Source: Pseudomonas sp. BCA17 (GTDB taxonomy: Bacteria; Pseudomonadota; Gammaproteobacteria; Pseudomonadales; Pseudomonadaceae). Taken from it: a DNA stretch of 64,000 bases. Positions 9,401-17,293 of this stretch are shown piece after piece. The notes below the pieces were generated by a model. That model did no database searches and was not told the origin of the DNA. It saw only the letters and a list, made by a program, of their open reading frames with translations. Position 1 is the first letter of the stretch. Each line of letters opens with the position of its first letter. Location of the stretch: the NCBI RefSeq assembly GCF_004519405.1, contig NZ_SGWI01000010.1, forward strand, positions 62,001-126,000. The letters run 5' to 3'. A program made the position numbers and the translations under genes.

Positions 9401-10068
9401 TGATCTTCCTGGGGCATCGAATCACCACGGCCGAAGATGGGGTCAAAGGCTTTGAACAGTGGCAGGCCGGGCACTTCGACGGGGTCATCACTGATTGCAA
9501 TATGCCGCTCAAGAACGGCTATCAGTTGGCACAGGACATTCGTGCACAGGAGCGCGCGCAGGGCTTGGCCCCATGCCTGCTGCTGGGATTCACCGCCAAT
9601 GCCCAACCCGAAGAAACCGAGCGCTGTCGGCAGGCAGGCATGGATGGGTGTCTGTTCAAGCCCACGGGGCTTGAGGATCTACGCACCGCGTTGGCGTCGC
9701 GCACTGCCGGCCTTTCTGCGCCAGAGGTGGCAGCGTTTGATTTGAGTACCCTGGCCGCATTGACGGGCGGCGATCCACGGGTCCTTGAAGAGCTGCTGAT
9801 ACCGTTGCTCGACAGTCTGGAGGCTGATCGCGCGCTGTTGGCGTCGCTGCAACGCAACGCCGACTTCGCCGGGTTGCACGACCTGGCCCATCGTGCCAAG
9901 GGCGGGGCGCGGATGGTCAAGGCGCATGCGGTGATTCGTGCTTGTGAAGCGTTGGGGGCGGTGTGTGAGCAGCGTGACCGTGAAGCGCTGGAGCCGGCGC
10001 TCAAGGATCTGGATGACGCGATCGATGATTTGCAGCGTGGCTTGAGTGCGTATTGCAAGCGGCCTTGA
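6454..10068 (+). CDS. Unorthodox hybrid sensor histidine kinase, BvgS/EvgS type
   Basis: 1,204 residues with the complete phosphorelay. A signal peptide (about 1-25) is followed by two periplasmic solute-binding-protein-family-3 (Venus flytrap) domains (about 50-275 and 290-530), a membrane helix (about 545-565) and a PAS domain (about 580-700). Then come HisKA with His725 in TMSHEIRTPMN, HATPase with NLLSNAIKF and DTGVGIS, a receiver with Asp1014 (GVITDCNMP) and a C-terminal HPt domain with His1146 (LAHRAKGGA). It senses a periplasmic ligand or state and phosphorylates the regulator encoded just upstream. All phosphoacceptor residues are intact, so it should be functional. The ligand is not predictable. 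Confidence 0.92.
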   Translation: MTTTTFTRFAAIWLVSLLPLCAVALDEPRTLRLLGHSHVEHVNVVLDEAQWRWLRERRTLVMGVSAPDYAPFDLTNNNDELEGITPDYAALIGQLLNVLIEVRRYDTRDEVIAALKQGAVDFLGSANGFEAADPQLRLSRSYANDQPTLVTRTSDSQALSDDLAGKRVAMLYHYMPPAAVQAFYPRAQLVLFPSTVEAIGAVAFGNADVYLGDAVSSSYLINHNHMNNVRMADFSGLEVNPFAFAVSRENTRLLPILDAALAVIPASEQMEILRRWSVGNLGIVGTGRLQLSASEQRWLHKHPRVKVATLDKFVPLSFFDEQGQFEGLSAEVLSRISLRTGLKFDVVPGSSMPQQIDQVSMGAADMLAVVTPSVERAEKLRFTRPYLTNPFVLVTRSDERSPVTLEEMVGKRLALIPGNGLRDAMTQNFPGIVFVDVENPEQAMAWVAKGDVDGAVNSLISARYLIARYYRDRLRISSTVGSEPARVTFGVNRSQLELYSILDKALLSIPPQEMDELIGHWRREILIEDSYWLRHRNAIIQAFGLAAVLLAVTLGWVIYLRSLIRKRFQAERALSDQISFMNVLIDGTPHPIYVRDRQGRLMACNNAYLDVFGFKLQDVIGKTVVETDTGNLPQAQSFHEDYLRLMADGEPQIHDRILKVPTGEVLTIYQWMLPYRDGDEKVVGMIAGWVDVSERQRLLGQLQEAKDDADAANRAKTTFLATMSHEIRTPMNAVIGMIELALKNAEQGRADRDALEVASVASRGMLELIGDILDIARIESGHLSLALQPASLHELLASVVRVFEGLARAKALVLQVELDALKGHSVMVDPLRFKQVISNLLSNAIKFTAQGQVTLGAQAVAEGEHLRLQLWVQDTGVGISAVDQQRLFNPFVQGGNSEHSARSGSGLGLVISRSLCEMMGGQLHLSSVLGQGTRVDVMLTLASTVALPAQAVPLDPQTPPARALSILVVDDYLANRLLLARQLIFLGHRITTAEDGVKGFEQWQAGHFDGVITDCNMPLKNGYQLAQDIRAQERAQGLAPCLLLGFTANAQPEETERCRQAGMDGCLFKPTGLEDLRTALASRTAGLSAPEVAAFDLSTLAALTGGDPRVLEELLIPLLDSLEADRALLASLQRNADFAGLHDLAHRAKGGARMVKAHAVIRACEALGAVCEQRDREALEPALKDLDDAIDDLQRGLSAYCKRP

Positions 10069-10104
10069 CTGCAGTTGATCGTCATTCGGTGGATTTGGGA
10101 TAAC

Positions 10105-10121
10105 TCCTACGTGAAGTAGGA
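10105..10121 (+). promoter_or_regulatory. Perfect dyad TCCTAC-N5-GTAGGA, candidate regulator box
   Basis: A perfect inverted repeat with 6-bp arms and a GTGAA spacer lies 81 bp before the degenerate receiver gene and after the kinase stop. The half-site matches that of the weaker dyad upstream of the response regulator gene. I infer a binding site for the locus's own LuxR-type regulator. A short transcript hairpin is the alternative, but there is no T-run after it. Confidence 0.45.
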
Positions 10122-10202
10122 ACATGCCTGATTTTGTCGTCGAGTTATGTCTGGAAAATGGGCGGCACTCACTGACGAGTACTGCCAGCCCAGGGGCTTG
10201 CC

Positions 10203-10625
10203 ATGCCAAACAAAGCACTGACCATCCTGATTGCCGATGAACAGCACCTGCAACGGTTGTACATCGAAAAAATGCTCAACCAGTTGGGGTATCACCGGAT
10301 CGTGCCGGTGCAAACCTTCGAAGAGGTCCAGATTCTAACGGCCATCCCGGCCGAACCCTTCGATGTGCTGATCATCAATGCCGGCTTGGCGGCCTGTGCC
10401 GACGGGCCGAACCCACAGGTCCGCCATGTACTGGTCTACGACCAGCTCGACATGGGTTCATTCGCCGGTGCAACGCCGGCGGTGCTGGTTCGCCTGCCGG
10501 GTGCGCCGGACAACGTCAACCTCGAACACTTCATGGACATCATCGATCCACCCGCGTCCCCCCAGGGGCTGCGGGTGTTGCCGTGGCTGCGAGAGTTATC
10601 CCGCCGTCCTGTGGCCGGGGTCTAG
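10203..10625 (+). CDS. Degenerate receiver-domain protein
   Basis: 140 residues that start like a receiver (LTILIADEQHLQRLYIEKMLNQLGY, keeping an acidic pair) and contain the third strand FDVLIINAG, where the phosphorylatable Asp is replaced by Asn. There is no output domain. AGGGG precedes the ATG. Position after a BvgS-type kinase suggests a stand-alone modulator of that phosphorelay that cannot itself be phosphorylated in the usual way. Its stop codon overlaps that of dkgB on the opposite strand (CTAG at 10622-10625). Confidence 0.7.
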   Translation: MPNKALTILIADEQHLQRLYIEKMLNQLGYHRIVPVQTFEEVQILTAIPAEPFDVLIINAGLAACADGPNPQVRHVLVYDQLDMGSFAGATPAVLVRLPGAPDNVNLEHFMDIIDPPASPQGLRVLPWLRELSRRPVAGV

Positions 10626-11440
10626 TCCCACTTCGGTGCGATGCCTTTGGGGCTGGTCAGGCGGTGACCGCGTTCGAGGCCGGCAATCTGAGCCATATCG
10701 GCAGCGCTCAAGGTCAGTTGCATGGCCTTGAGATTGCTTGCCAGGTTGGCACGCTGGGTCGATGACGGGATCACCGCGTAGCCCAGCTGCATGGCCCAGG
10801 CCAGGGCGACTTGCGCCGGGGTGGCCTGATGGCGTTCGGCAATCTGTTGGATCACCGGGTCGTTCAACACTTCGCCGTAGGCCAGGGTCATGTACGACGT
10901 GATCTGGATGCCATGGGCGCTGGCGAACTCCACCACCTTGCGGTTTTGCAGGTAGGGATGCAGTTCGATCTGGTTGGTGGCGATGTTCTCGGCGCCCACT
11001 GCGGCAATAGCCTGCTTCATCAGGTCGATGGTGAAGTTGGAGATGCCGATCTGACGTGTCAGGCCCAGGCGCTTGGCTTCCAGCAACTGCCCCATGAATT
11101 GGGCAACGGGCACCTGGTTTTCCGGCGATGGCCAATGGATCAGCGTCAGGTCCAGGTAGTCGGTCTGCAGTTTGCGCAGGCTTTCCTTGAGGCTCGGGAT
11201 CAACTGGCCTTCAGCGAAATTGGCGATCCAGATCTTGCTGGTGATGAACAGCTCTTCACGCAGTACGCCACTGTCGGCAATAGCCTGGCCGACTTGCGCT
11301 TCGTTCTCGTAGATCTGCGCGGTGTCGATGGCGCGGTAACCCAGTTCCAGGCCCGTGCTGACGGAGTCGATGACCACTTGGCCTTGCAGGCGGAAAGTGC
11401 CGAGGCCGAAGGCCGGAACATGTTGTGTGGGAATAGACAT
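10622..11440 (-). CDS. dkgB: 2,5-didehydrogluconate reductase B (aldo/keto reductase)
   Basis: 272 residues matching DkgB along the whole length, for example AFGLGTFRLQ, YRAIDTAQIYENE, LTLIHWPSP, IATNQIELHPYLQNRKVV and VIPSSTQRANLASNLKA. The aldo/keto reductase tetrad is present (Asp and Tyr in AIDTAQIYENE, Lys in ITSKIW, His in LIHWP). DkgB reduces 2,5-diketo-D-gluconate and other carbonyls, including methylglyoxal, with NADPH. The start is ATG 11440, preceded by AGGAGC; a longer frame to 11536 has no support. Confidence 0.93.
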   Translation of the reverse strand: MSIPTQHVPAFGLGTFRLQGQVVIDSVSTGLELGYRAIDTAQIYENEAQVGQAIADSGVLREELFITSKIWIANFAEGQLIPSLKESLRKLQTDYLDLTLIHWPSPENQVPVAQFMGQLLEAKRLGLTRQIGISNFTIDLMKQAIAAVGAENIATNQIELHPYLQNRKVVEFASAHGIQITSYMTLAYGEVLNDPVIQQIAERHQATPAQVALAWAMQLGYAVIPSSTQRANLASNLKAMQLTLSAADMAQIAGLERGHRLTSPKGIAPKWD

Positions 11441-11600
11441 CGGTAGCTCCTGAAGGGTGATAAGCAACGACGTCGAGTATCCGCCCGTCGTCCCTTCGGA
11501 AACACCGCTCGATCCGAAAAGGACTCTTGACTGCAAATCACGAATCGCCGCGTCAGCCGACTCCAGGCGTTGGCGTTAATGTCGGTAGTTAGGACTTGCT

Positions 11601-11698
11601 GTAGGAGCGAGCTTGCTCGCGAAAATCTCACCGGCGACACGTTCTTTCAGGCAACACGCGTTATCGTTGGCGTTTTTCGCGAGCAAGCACGCTCCAGC
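11601..11698. repeat. Pair of inverted REP sequences (REPIN-like)
   Basis: Two copies of the pseudomonad repetitive extragenic palindrome core (GAGCGAGCTTGCTCGCGAA at the left, its inverted and slightly diverged form TTTTTCGCGAGCAAGC ending GCTCC at the right) stand in opposite orientation about 50 bp apart. They lie between the 3' end of the DAHP synthase gene and the promoter of dkgB. Such pairs are spread by a RAYT transposase acting in trans and can fold as a long hairpin in RNA. Confidence 0.85.
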
Positions 11699-11703
11699 AG
11701 GCG

Positions 11704-12783
11704 TCAGCTGGCTTTGCGGTGCAGGCGCAAACGTTCGGCGGCGCTGCGCAATAACTGCTCGGTGCCGCCCCAGCCCAGGCAACCATCAGTCACCGACACG
11801 CCGTATTTCATGGCCGGGCTCAGCGGTTGGCAGCCTTCGAACAAGTGGCTTTCGAGCATCATGCCGATCAGCGCTGTATCGCCTTGCAAGCGCTGCTCCA
11901 GCACTTCGTTGAATACGGCCGGTTGACGCAGCGGGTCTTTGCCGCTGTTGGCGTGGCTGCAGTCAACCATGATGCGCGCCGCCACCTTGGATTTGGCCAG
12001 GTCGTGCTTCACCTGCGCCACACTTTGAGCATCGTAGTTCGGCCCACGGTGACCGCCGCGCAGCACCAGGTGCGTGTCAGGGTTGCCGGGTGTCTGGATA
12101 ATCGCTGGATGGCCCTGGCTGTCGACGCCGAAGTGGCGGTGTGGGTGAGAAGCCGAGCGCATCGCATCACAGGCAATCGCAACGCCGCCATCGGTGCCAT
12201 TCTTGAAACCCACGGGCATGCCCAGGCCGCTGGCCATTTCCCTGTGAATCTGTGATTCGGTGGTACGTGCGCCAATCGCGACCCAACTGAGCAGGTCATC
12301 GAAGTAGCCCGCAGCCATCGGCTGCAGCAGCTCGGTGGCGACCGGCAGGCCCAGGCGCAGCATTTCGCGCATCAGCTCGCGGGACAGGGTCAGCCCGGCA
12401 GCCATGTCATCGCTGCCATCCAGGTGCGGGTCGTAGGCCAGGCCTTTCCAGCCGATGGTGGTGCGCGGCTTTTCGACGTAGGCGCGGATCACCAGCAGCA
12501 TCTGGTCGCTGACTTCCAGGGCCAGCTTCTTCAGATTGCGCGCGTATTCCATGGCCGATTCCGGGTCGTGGATCGAGCATGGGCCGACAATCACCAACAG
12601 GCGTGAGTCGTCGCCATTGAGAATGGCGCGCACGGCTTGGCGATGTGCGTGGACCTGTTCATTGAGGAACGGGCTGAGGGGCAACTGGTGTTTTAAATCA
12701 AGGGAGCTGGGCAGGCGCTGAGTCAGGGCTTCATTGGCGCTGTTGAGGTTCGAAACGGGCAGAGCGGCGACGGAGGAGTTCAT
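11704..12783 (-). CDS. 3-deoxy-7-phosphoheptulonate (DAHP) synthase, class I
   Basis: 359 residues of the AroF/AroG/AroH family, for example LVIVGPCSIHDPESA, VEKPRTTIGWKGL, GARTTESQIHREMASGL, GFKNGTDG, VLRGGHRGPNY and MVDCSHANSGKD. It condenses phosphoenolpyruvate with erythrose 4-phosphate, the first step of the shikimate pathway. ATG 12783 is preferred over an in-frame TTG at 12789 (AGGA upstream). The 466-bp leader encodes an aromatic-rich peptide, a terminator and a second Tyr-rich mini-ORF, so expression is very probably set by attenuation in response to charged aromatic tRNAs. The leader has Phe, Tyr and Trp codons, so it does not show which isoenzyme this is. Confidence 0.93.
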   Translation of the reverse strand: MNSSVAALPVSNLNSANEALTQRLPSSLDLKHQLPLSPFLNEQVHAHRQAVRAILNGDDSRLLVIVGPCSIHDPESAMEYARNLKKLALEVSDQMLLVIRAYVEKPRTTIGWKGLAYDPHLDGSDDMAAGLTLSRELMREMLRLGLPVATELLQPMAAGYFDDLLSWVAIGARTTESQIHREMASGLGMPVGFKNGTDGGVAIACDAMRSASHPHRHFGVDSQGHPAIIQTPGNPDTHLVLRGGHRGPNYDAQSVAQVKHDLAKSKVAARIMVDCSHANSGKDPLRQPAVFNEVLEQRLQGDTALIGMMLESHLFEGCQPLSPAMKYGVSVTDGCLGWGGTEQLLRSAAERLRLHRKAS

Positions 12784-12831
12784 ATTCAAGGCTTCCTGGG
12801 CAAGCGGCGGGCTGTTCCCGCGCGCTGTGCC

Positions 12832-12984
12832 CTACTGGGGTGTTCGACAATTGGCCGTATTGGCTACGTGTGTTGGCTTGCCACCAATAGGTGACCGATC
12901 GGAGGCGGCAGGCTGTCCCGAGCGGAGCTTGCTAAATCGCCATGCGGTGGAGATGTCGTAGCGGTAATAGGTGGCGTAGTTCAT
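12832..12984 (-). CDS. Small Tyr-rich ORF between the attenuator and DAHP synthase
   Basis: A 50-codon frame starts at ATG 12984 behind a strong AAAGGA site and begins MNYATYYRYDISTAWRF, with four Tyr codons in the first nine and a Trp soon after. It lies downstream of the terminator at 13025-13064 and ends 48 bp before the DAHP synthase start. It may be a second leader peptide sensing tyrosine supply or act by translational coupling. The C-terminal half looks unremarkable. Confidence 0.55.
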   Translation of the reverse strand: MNYATYYRYDISTAWRFSKLRSGQPAASDRSPIGGKPTHVANTANCRTPQ

Positions 12985-13024
12985 GTCGTGATTCCTTTAA
13001 GTGTTCCAGAAAAGGGTGGGGCCT

Positions 13025-13064
13025 GAAAAAACAAAACCCCCGGTCGGGGAGCCGACCGGGGGTT
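13025..13064 (-). terminator. Attenuator-type intrinsic terminator
   Basis: Read on the minus strand, a 13-bp perfect stem (AACCCCCGGTCGG pairing across a 4-base loop) is followed by TTTTGTTTTTTC. It lies about 50 bp after the stop of the aromatic leader peptide and before the Tyr-rich mini-ORF and the DAHP synthase gene. That is the position expected of an attenuator terminator. Confidence 0.88.
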
Positions 13065-13114
13065 AGATTTCTCTGGCAGGCGACCCCTTGAGTAGTGGGC
13101 GCCGATTTCAGGTA

Positions 13115-13249
13115 TCAGGCGCGCCAGTGGCTAAACCAATACCCAAAATAAAAACTGACAGCTGCGCTCGAACCGCTCAAACGGGCAGCCGACACCGAGC
13201 GCTGGGCGCTGGCGGCAGGGCAAACCTGAGTGTGGGTGAGTTGCAACAT
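13115..13249 (-). CDS. Aromatic leader peptide of the DAHP synthase attenuator
   Basis: A 44-residue frame at ATG 13249 with TTTGGAGAC upstream. Near its end it contains the run FYFGYWFSHW: seven aromatic codons (three Phe, two Tyr, two Trp) within ten positions. A strong terminator follows. Stalling of the ribosome at these codons when Phe, Tyr or Trp is short would be expected to favour antitermination into the DAHP synthase gene. Confidence 0.8.
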   Translation of the reverse strand: MLQLTHTQVCPAASAQRSVSAARLSGSSAAVSFYFGYWFSHWRA

Positions 13250-13387
13250 GGTCTGTCTCCAAAAGATGGAGGGAGCTTACTAGAGGCGTACGGGTGGATT
13301 CAATCAGTAATTTCTATGGCGTGGGGGTAGTCACGGCTATGGGGCGCGATATGCTGATGGAACCTCGATGACTGCCCGGACGCAACC

Positions 13388-14137
13388 ATGACTGCCTTGA
13401 CGCTTGCTGCTGCTCAATCCATTTCGATTGCGGGCGATGTACCGGCCAATATCGAACGGCACTTGGCGTTCATGCAGGCGGCAGCCGAGCGGGGCGTGCA
13501 ATGGCTGATATTTCCGGAGCTGTCGTTGACCGGTTATGAGCCGTCGTTGGCGGCAGCATTGGCGATTGACCCGCAGGACAGTGTGTTGGCACCGCTGCGT
13601 GACAAGGCCCGTGAACTGCGGTTGACGGTGGTAGTCGGGATGCCGATCTGGCTGGCACCGCAAGCGGGCGTGTTGATTGGTGCACTGGTGTTGGCGGCAG
13701 AGGGCTCATTGACGGTCTACACCAAGCAGCATTTGCATCCTGGCGAAGAGGTGGCGTTTGTTGAGGGGCAGGGTGGCGGGGTGTTTGAGTGTGGAGCTGA
13801 GCGGATTGCGTTGGCGGTGTGCGCGGATTTTTCCCACGCCAGCCATCCGCGCCACGCGGCGCATGCCGGCGCCAGTGTGTACGCCGCCGGCGTGTTGATC
13901 AGCGAAGGTGGCTACGCAACGGACAGTGCCTTGCTCCAGGGCTATGCTGTTGAACATGGCCTGCTGGTGTTGATGGCCAACCACGGCGGCCCTTCTGGGG
14001 GCTGGGCCTGCGCCGGTCGCAGCGCCATTTGGGACGCCGAAGGGTGCCTGGTGGCTGCGGCGCCAGGCGTTGGCGATGCACTTGTGGTTGCCCAGCGCAC
14101 CGACGGCGGCTGGAGCGGCTACGCAGTAGGTCTTTGA
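13388..14137 (+). CDS. Carbon-nitrogen hydrolase family protein
   Basis: 249 residues of the nitrilase superfamily with the triad Glu44 (IFPELSLTGYEPS), Lys113 (VYTKQHLHPGE) and Cys145 (IALAVCADFSH). Family members cleave amide or related C-N bonds in the cytoplasm. It stands beside a GNAT gene that starts 19 bp after its stop, so the two are probably co-transcribed. It is clearly different from the enzyme at 159-1046. Substrate unknown. Confidence 0.82.
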   Translation: MTALTLAAAQSISIAGDVPANIERHLAFMQAAAERGVQWLIFPELSLTGYEPSLAAALAIDPQDSVLAPLRDKARELRLTVVVGMPIWLAPQAGVLIGALVLAAEGSLTVYTKQHLHPGEEVAFVEGQGGGVFECGAERIALAVCADFSHASHPRHAAHAGASVYAAGVLISEGGYATDSALLQGYAVEHGLLVLMANHGGPSGGWACAGRSAIWDAEGCLVAAAPGVGDALVVAQRTDGGWSGYAVGL

Positions 14138-14156
14138 GTTGAAGGAGTGCGACCCT

Positions 14157-14591
14157 ATGGGGTTTCACCTGCGCGAAGCGACATCTCACGACTGCTCGTT
14201 CGCCCGAACCCTGACCTATGAGGCGATGAACCACTATTACCTGCAGTACGGTTTATCGTGGTCGGATAATGGCTTTGATACAGCCTGGGCGTGTCGAGAA
14301 AATTGGCTGGTTTGCCGAGACGAGCATGTCATCGGCTTCATCAGCCTGAGTCGCGACAGCACGGCGCTGTACATCCGCGAACTGCATATGCTCGCCGTTT
14401 CGCGTGGGCAAGGTGCTGGAGGTTGGGTGTTGGAGCAGATGACCCTGAAGGCACAGGAGCCGGGTTTACTGCGATTGACCGTGTTCAAGACAAATCCGGC
14501 CAGGCGGCTCTATCAGCGCATGGGGTTGAGCATTGTCGGTGACGAAGGCTGTTTTTGGCTTATGGAACGGGTCTGCCGGTTGCCTCGTTGA
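14157..14591 (+). CDS. GNAT-family N-acetyltransferase
   Basis: 144 residues. The GNAT acetyl-CoA site is seen in LYIRELHMLAVSRGQGAGGWVLEQM (R-G-Q-G-A-G loop), followed by LLRLTVFKTNPARRLYQRMGLSIVGDEG. The ATG is preceded by AAGGAG at a spacing of ten; an upstream TTG overlapping the previous gene's stop region is unlikely. Substrate unknown. Confidence 0.8.
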   Translation: MGFHLREATSHDCSFARTLTYEAMNHYYLQYGLSWSDNGFDTAWACRENWLVCRDEHVIGFISLSRDSTALYIRELHMLAVSRGQGAGGWVLEQMTLKAQEPGLLRLTVFKTNPARRLYQRMGLSIVGDEGCFWLMERVCRLPR

Positions 14592-14794
14592 TCGCACCTC
14601 TTGCCTGGGTGGCAAAACCACGCCGCACCCCCGGAAATCCTGACCATTTACCCAGCAAACTGCGCCATTTGTCTCGCACTAGACAGCGGCTATGTAGCCA
14701 AACTCTATATATATGACGCTTGCAGCTAGGTCTGCGCCTTGGTTTTTTGCTAAGGTGTTCAGCAACCTATAAGACCATATCGCGAGGTGTCTGC

Positions 14795-15436
14795 TTGATT
14801 AGGGTGCTAGTAGTCGATGACCATGATCTCGTTCGTACAGGCATTACACGAATGCTGGCTGACATCGATGGCCTGCAAGTAGTCGGCCAGGCCGAATCAG
14901 GGGAGGAATCCCTGATCAAGGCTCGGGAGTTGAAACCCGATGTGGTTTTGATGGACGTCAAGATGCCCGGGATCGGCGGTCTTGGTGCCACAACCAAATT
15001 GTTGCGCAGCCATCCGGACATCAAAGTCGTGGTGGTGACCGTGTGCGAGGAAGACCCGTTTCCAACACGCCTGCTTCAAGCAGGGGCGGCGGGTTACCTG
15101 ACCAAGGGCGCGGGCCTGGCGGAGATGGTGCAAGCCATTCGCCTGGTGTTTGCCGGCCAGCGCTATATCAGCCCGCAGATTGCCCAGCAGTTGGCGATCA
15201 AATCATTCCAGCCCACCAGTGATTCGCCGTTTGACGCCCTGTCGGAGCGGGAAATCCAGATCGCCTTGATGATCGTGGGTTGCCAGAAGGTGCAGACCAT
15301 CTCCGATAAGTTGTGCCTGTCGCCCAAGACCGTCAACACCTACCGCTATCGTATCTTCGAGAAGCTTGCCATCAGCAGTGATGTTGAATTGACCTTGCTC
15401 GCGGTGCGCCACGGCATGGTGGACGCCAGCGCCTGA
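14795..15436 (+). CDS. gacA: Response regulator GacA (UvrY family)
   Basis: 213 residues: a receiver with Asp54 (VVLMDVKMPGIGGL) and a LuxR-type helix-turn-helix (LSEREIQIALMIVGCQKVQTISDKLCLSPKTVNTYRYR). GacA is phosphorylated by GacS and activates the small RNAs rsmX/Y/Z, which relieve RsmA/E repression of secondary metabolism and exoproducts. The start is the TTG at 14795 with GAGGTG upstream, as known for gacA in P. fluorescens. The order gacA-uvrC-pgsA-tRNA-Gly is the conserved pseudomonad one. Both biosynthetic clusters downstream are of the kind usually under Gac control. Confidence 0.97.
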   Translation: MIRVLVVDDHDLVRTGITRMLADIDGLQVVGQAESGEESLIKARELKPDVVLMDVKMPGIGGLGATTKLLRSHPDIKVVVVTVCEEDPFPTRLLQAGAAGYLTKGAGLAEMVQAIRLVFAGQRYISPQIAQQLAIKSFQPTSDSPFDALSEREIQIALMIVGCQKVQTISDKLCLSPKTVNTYRYRIFEKLAISSDVELTLLAVRHGMVDASA

Positions 15437-15437
15437 C

Positions 15438-17261
15438 ATGACCACACCGTTTGATCCGAGCGCCTTTCTCTCGACCTGTAGTGGCCGCCCCGGCGTCTAC
15501 CGCATGTTCGACAGCGAGGCACGACTGCTTTACGTCGGCAAAGCCAAGAACCTGAAGAACCGTCTGGCGAGCTACTTTCGCAAGACCGGTCTCGCGCCGA
15601 AAACCGCTGCCCTGGTAGCGCGTATTGCCCAGGTCGAAACCACCATCACCGCCAACGAGACTGAAGCGCTGCTGCTTGAGCAGACGCTGATCAAGGAATG
15701 GCGCCCGCCCTATAACATCCTGCTGCGTGACGATAAATCCTATCCCTACGTGTTTTTATCTGACGGCGCCTTCCCACGCCTGAGTATTCACCGGGGTGCG
15801 AAGAAGCAGAAGGGCAAGTATTTCGGCCCGTACCCCAGCGCCGGCGCTATTCGTGAAAGCCTGAGCTTGCTGCAAAAGACCTTTTTTGTGCGTCAGTGCG
15901 AAGACAGTTTTTACAAGAACCGTACGCGGCCTTGCCTGCAATATCAGATCAAACGCTGCAAGGCACCCTGCGTGGGCCTGGTTGAGCCGCAGGAGTATGC
16001 CGAGGATGTTCGCCATTCCGTCATGTTCCTTGAAGGGCGCAGTAATGCACTCACCGATGAACTCTCGGTTTCCATGGAGCAAGCCGCCAGTACCCTGGAT
16101 TTCGAACGCGCCGCCGAGCTGCGTGATCAGATCTCTCTGCTGCGTCGCGTCCAGGACCAGCAAAGCATGGAAGGCGGCAGCGGCGATGTCGATGTGATCG
16201 CCGCTTTCGTCAACCCGGGCGGTGCTTGTGTGCACCTCATCAGCGTGCGCGGCGGGCGGGTACTGGGCAGCAAGAACTTCTTCCCGCAGACCGGCATCGA
16301 CGAAGACGTCGCCGAAGTCATGGCCGCGTTCCTGGGGCAATACTATGTCAGCAGTCCGGAGCGCGACCTGCCGGCGGAACTGATCGTCAACGTAGTGCAT
16401 GAGGACTTTCCCACGCTGATTGAAGCCATCCACGAACTGCGCGGCCGTGAGCTGGACATCAGCCATCGCGTACGCGGCACCCGTGCGCGATGGCAGCAAT
16501 TGGCCGTCACCAATGCCGAACAGGCCCTGGGCGCACGTCTGGCCAATCGTCAGCACGTTGCCGCACGCTTTGAGGCCCTGGCCGAAGTCCTCAACCTGGA
16601 CGAGCCACCGCAGCGCCTGGAGTGCTACGACATCAGCCACTCCAGCGGTGAGGCCACCGTGGCCTCCTGCGTGGTATTCGGGCCGGAAGGGCCGATCAAG
16701 TCCGATTACCGACGCTACAACATCGAAGGCGTCACCGCCGGCGATGACTACGCCGCCATGCACCAGGCGCTGACACGACGCTTCAGTAAATTGAAGGACG
16801 GCGAGGGCAAGCTGCCGGATATCCTGCTGGTGGACGGCGGCAAGGGCCAATTGTCCATGGCGCGTGACGTGCTCAACGAACTGGCGGTGCCCGACCTGAT
16901 CTTGCTCGGCGTGGCCAAGGGTGCGACGCGAAAGGCCGGTTTTGAAACGTTGTACTTGAATGATGCCGCCCATGAGTTCACTTTGAAGGGCGACTCACCT
17001 GCACTGCACCTGATTCAACAGATTCGCGACGAGGCCCACCGTTTCGCCATTACCGGTCACCGTGCCCGGCGCGGCAAAACCCGGCGAACCTCAACCCTGG
17101 AAGGGGTGGCGGGGGTTGGCCCGACGCGGCGTCGCGACCTGCTCAAACATTTTGGTGGCTTGCAGGAGCTATCCCGTGCCAGCATTGACGAAATAGCTAA
17201 AGCACCCGGTATCAGTAAAAAGCTCGCTGAGTTGATTTATGCCAATCTGCATAGCGAATAG
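15438..17261 (+). CDS. uvrC: Excinuclease ABC subunit C
   Basis: 607 residues, the normal length. An N-terminal GIY-YIG nuclease (GRPGVYRMFDSEARLLYVGKAKN) is followed by a UVR motif (about 200-235), the RNase H-like C-terminal nuclease (VDGGKGQL) and a terminal helix-hairpin-helix region (GVAGVGPTRRRDLLKHFGG). It makes both incisions in nucleotide excision repair with UvrA and UvrB. The ATG follows the gacA stop by one base, so the genes are co-transcribed. Confidence 0.98.
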   Translation: MTTPFDPSAFLSTCSGRPGVYRMFDSEARLLYVGKAKNLKNRLASYFRKTGLAPKTAALVARIAQVETTITANETEALLLEQTLIKEWRPPYNILLRDDKSYPYVFLSDGAFPRLSIHRGAKKQKGKYFGPYPSAGAIRESLSLLQKTFFVRQCEDSFYKNRTRPCLQYQIKRCKAPCVGLVEPQEYAEDVRHSVMFLEGRSNALTDELSVSMEQAASTLDFERAAELRDQISLLRRVQDQQSMEGGSGDVDVIAAFVNPGGACVHLISVRGGRVLGSKNFFPQTGIDEDVAEVMAAFLGQYYVSSPERDLPAELIVNVVHEDFPTLIEAIHELRGRELDISHRVRGTRARWQQLAVTNAEQALGARLANRQHVAARFEALAEVLNLDEPPQRLECYDISHSSGEATVASCVVFGPEGPIKSDYRRYNIEGVTAGDDYAAMHQALTRRFSKLKDGEGKLPDILLVDGGKGQLSMARDVLNELAVPDLILLGVAKGATRKAGFETLYLNDAAHEFTLKGDSPALHLIQQIRDEAHRFAITGHRARRGKTRRTSTLEGVAGVGPTRRRDLLKHFGGLQELSRASIDEIAKAPGISKKLAELIYANLHSE

Positions 17262-17293
17262 AATGCCTTCTCACCTCGTAGCCAGTTGTGCCG

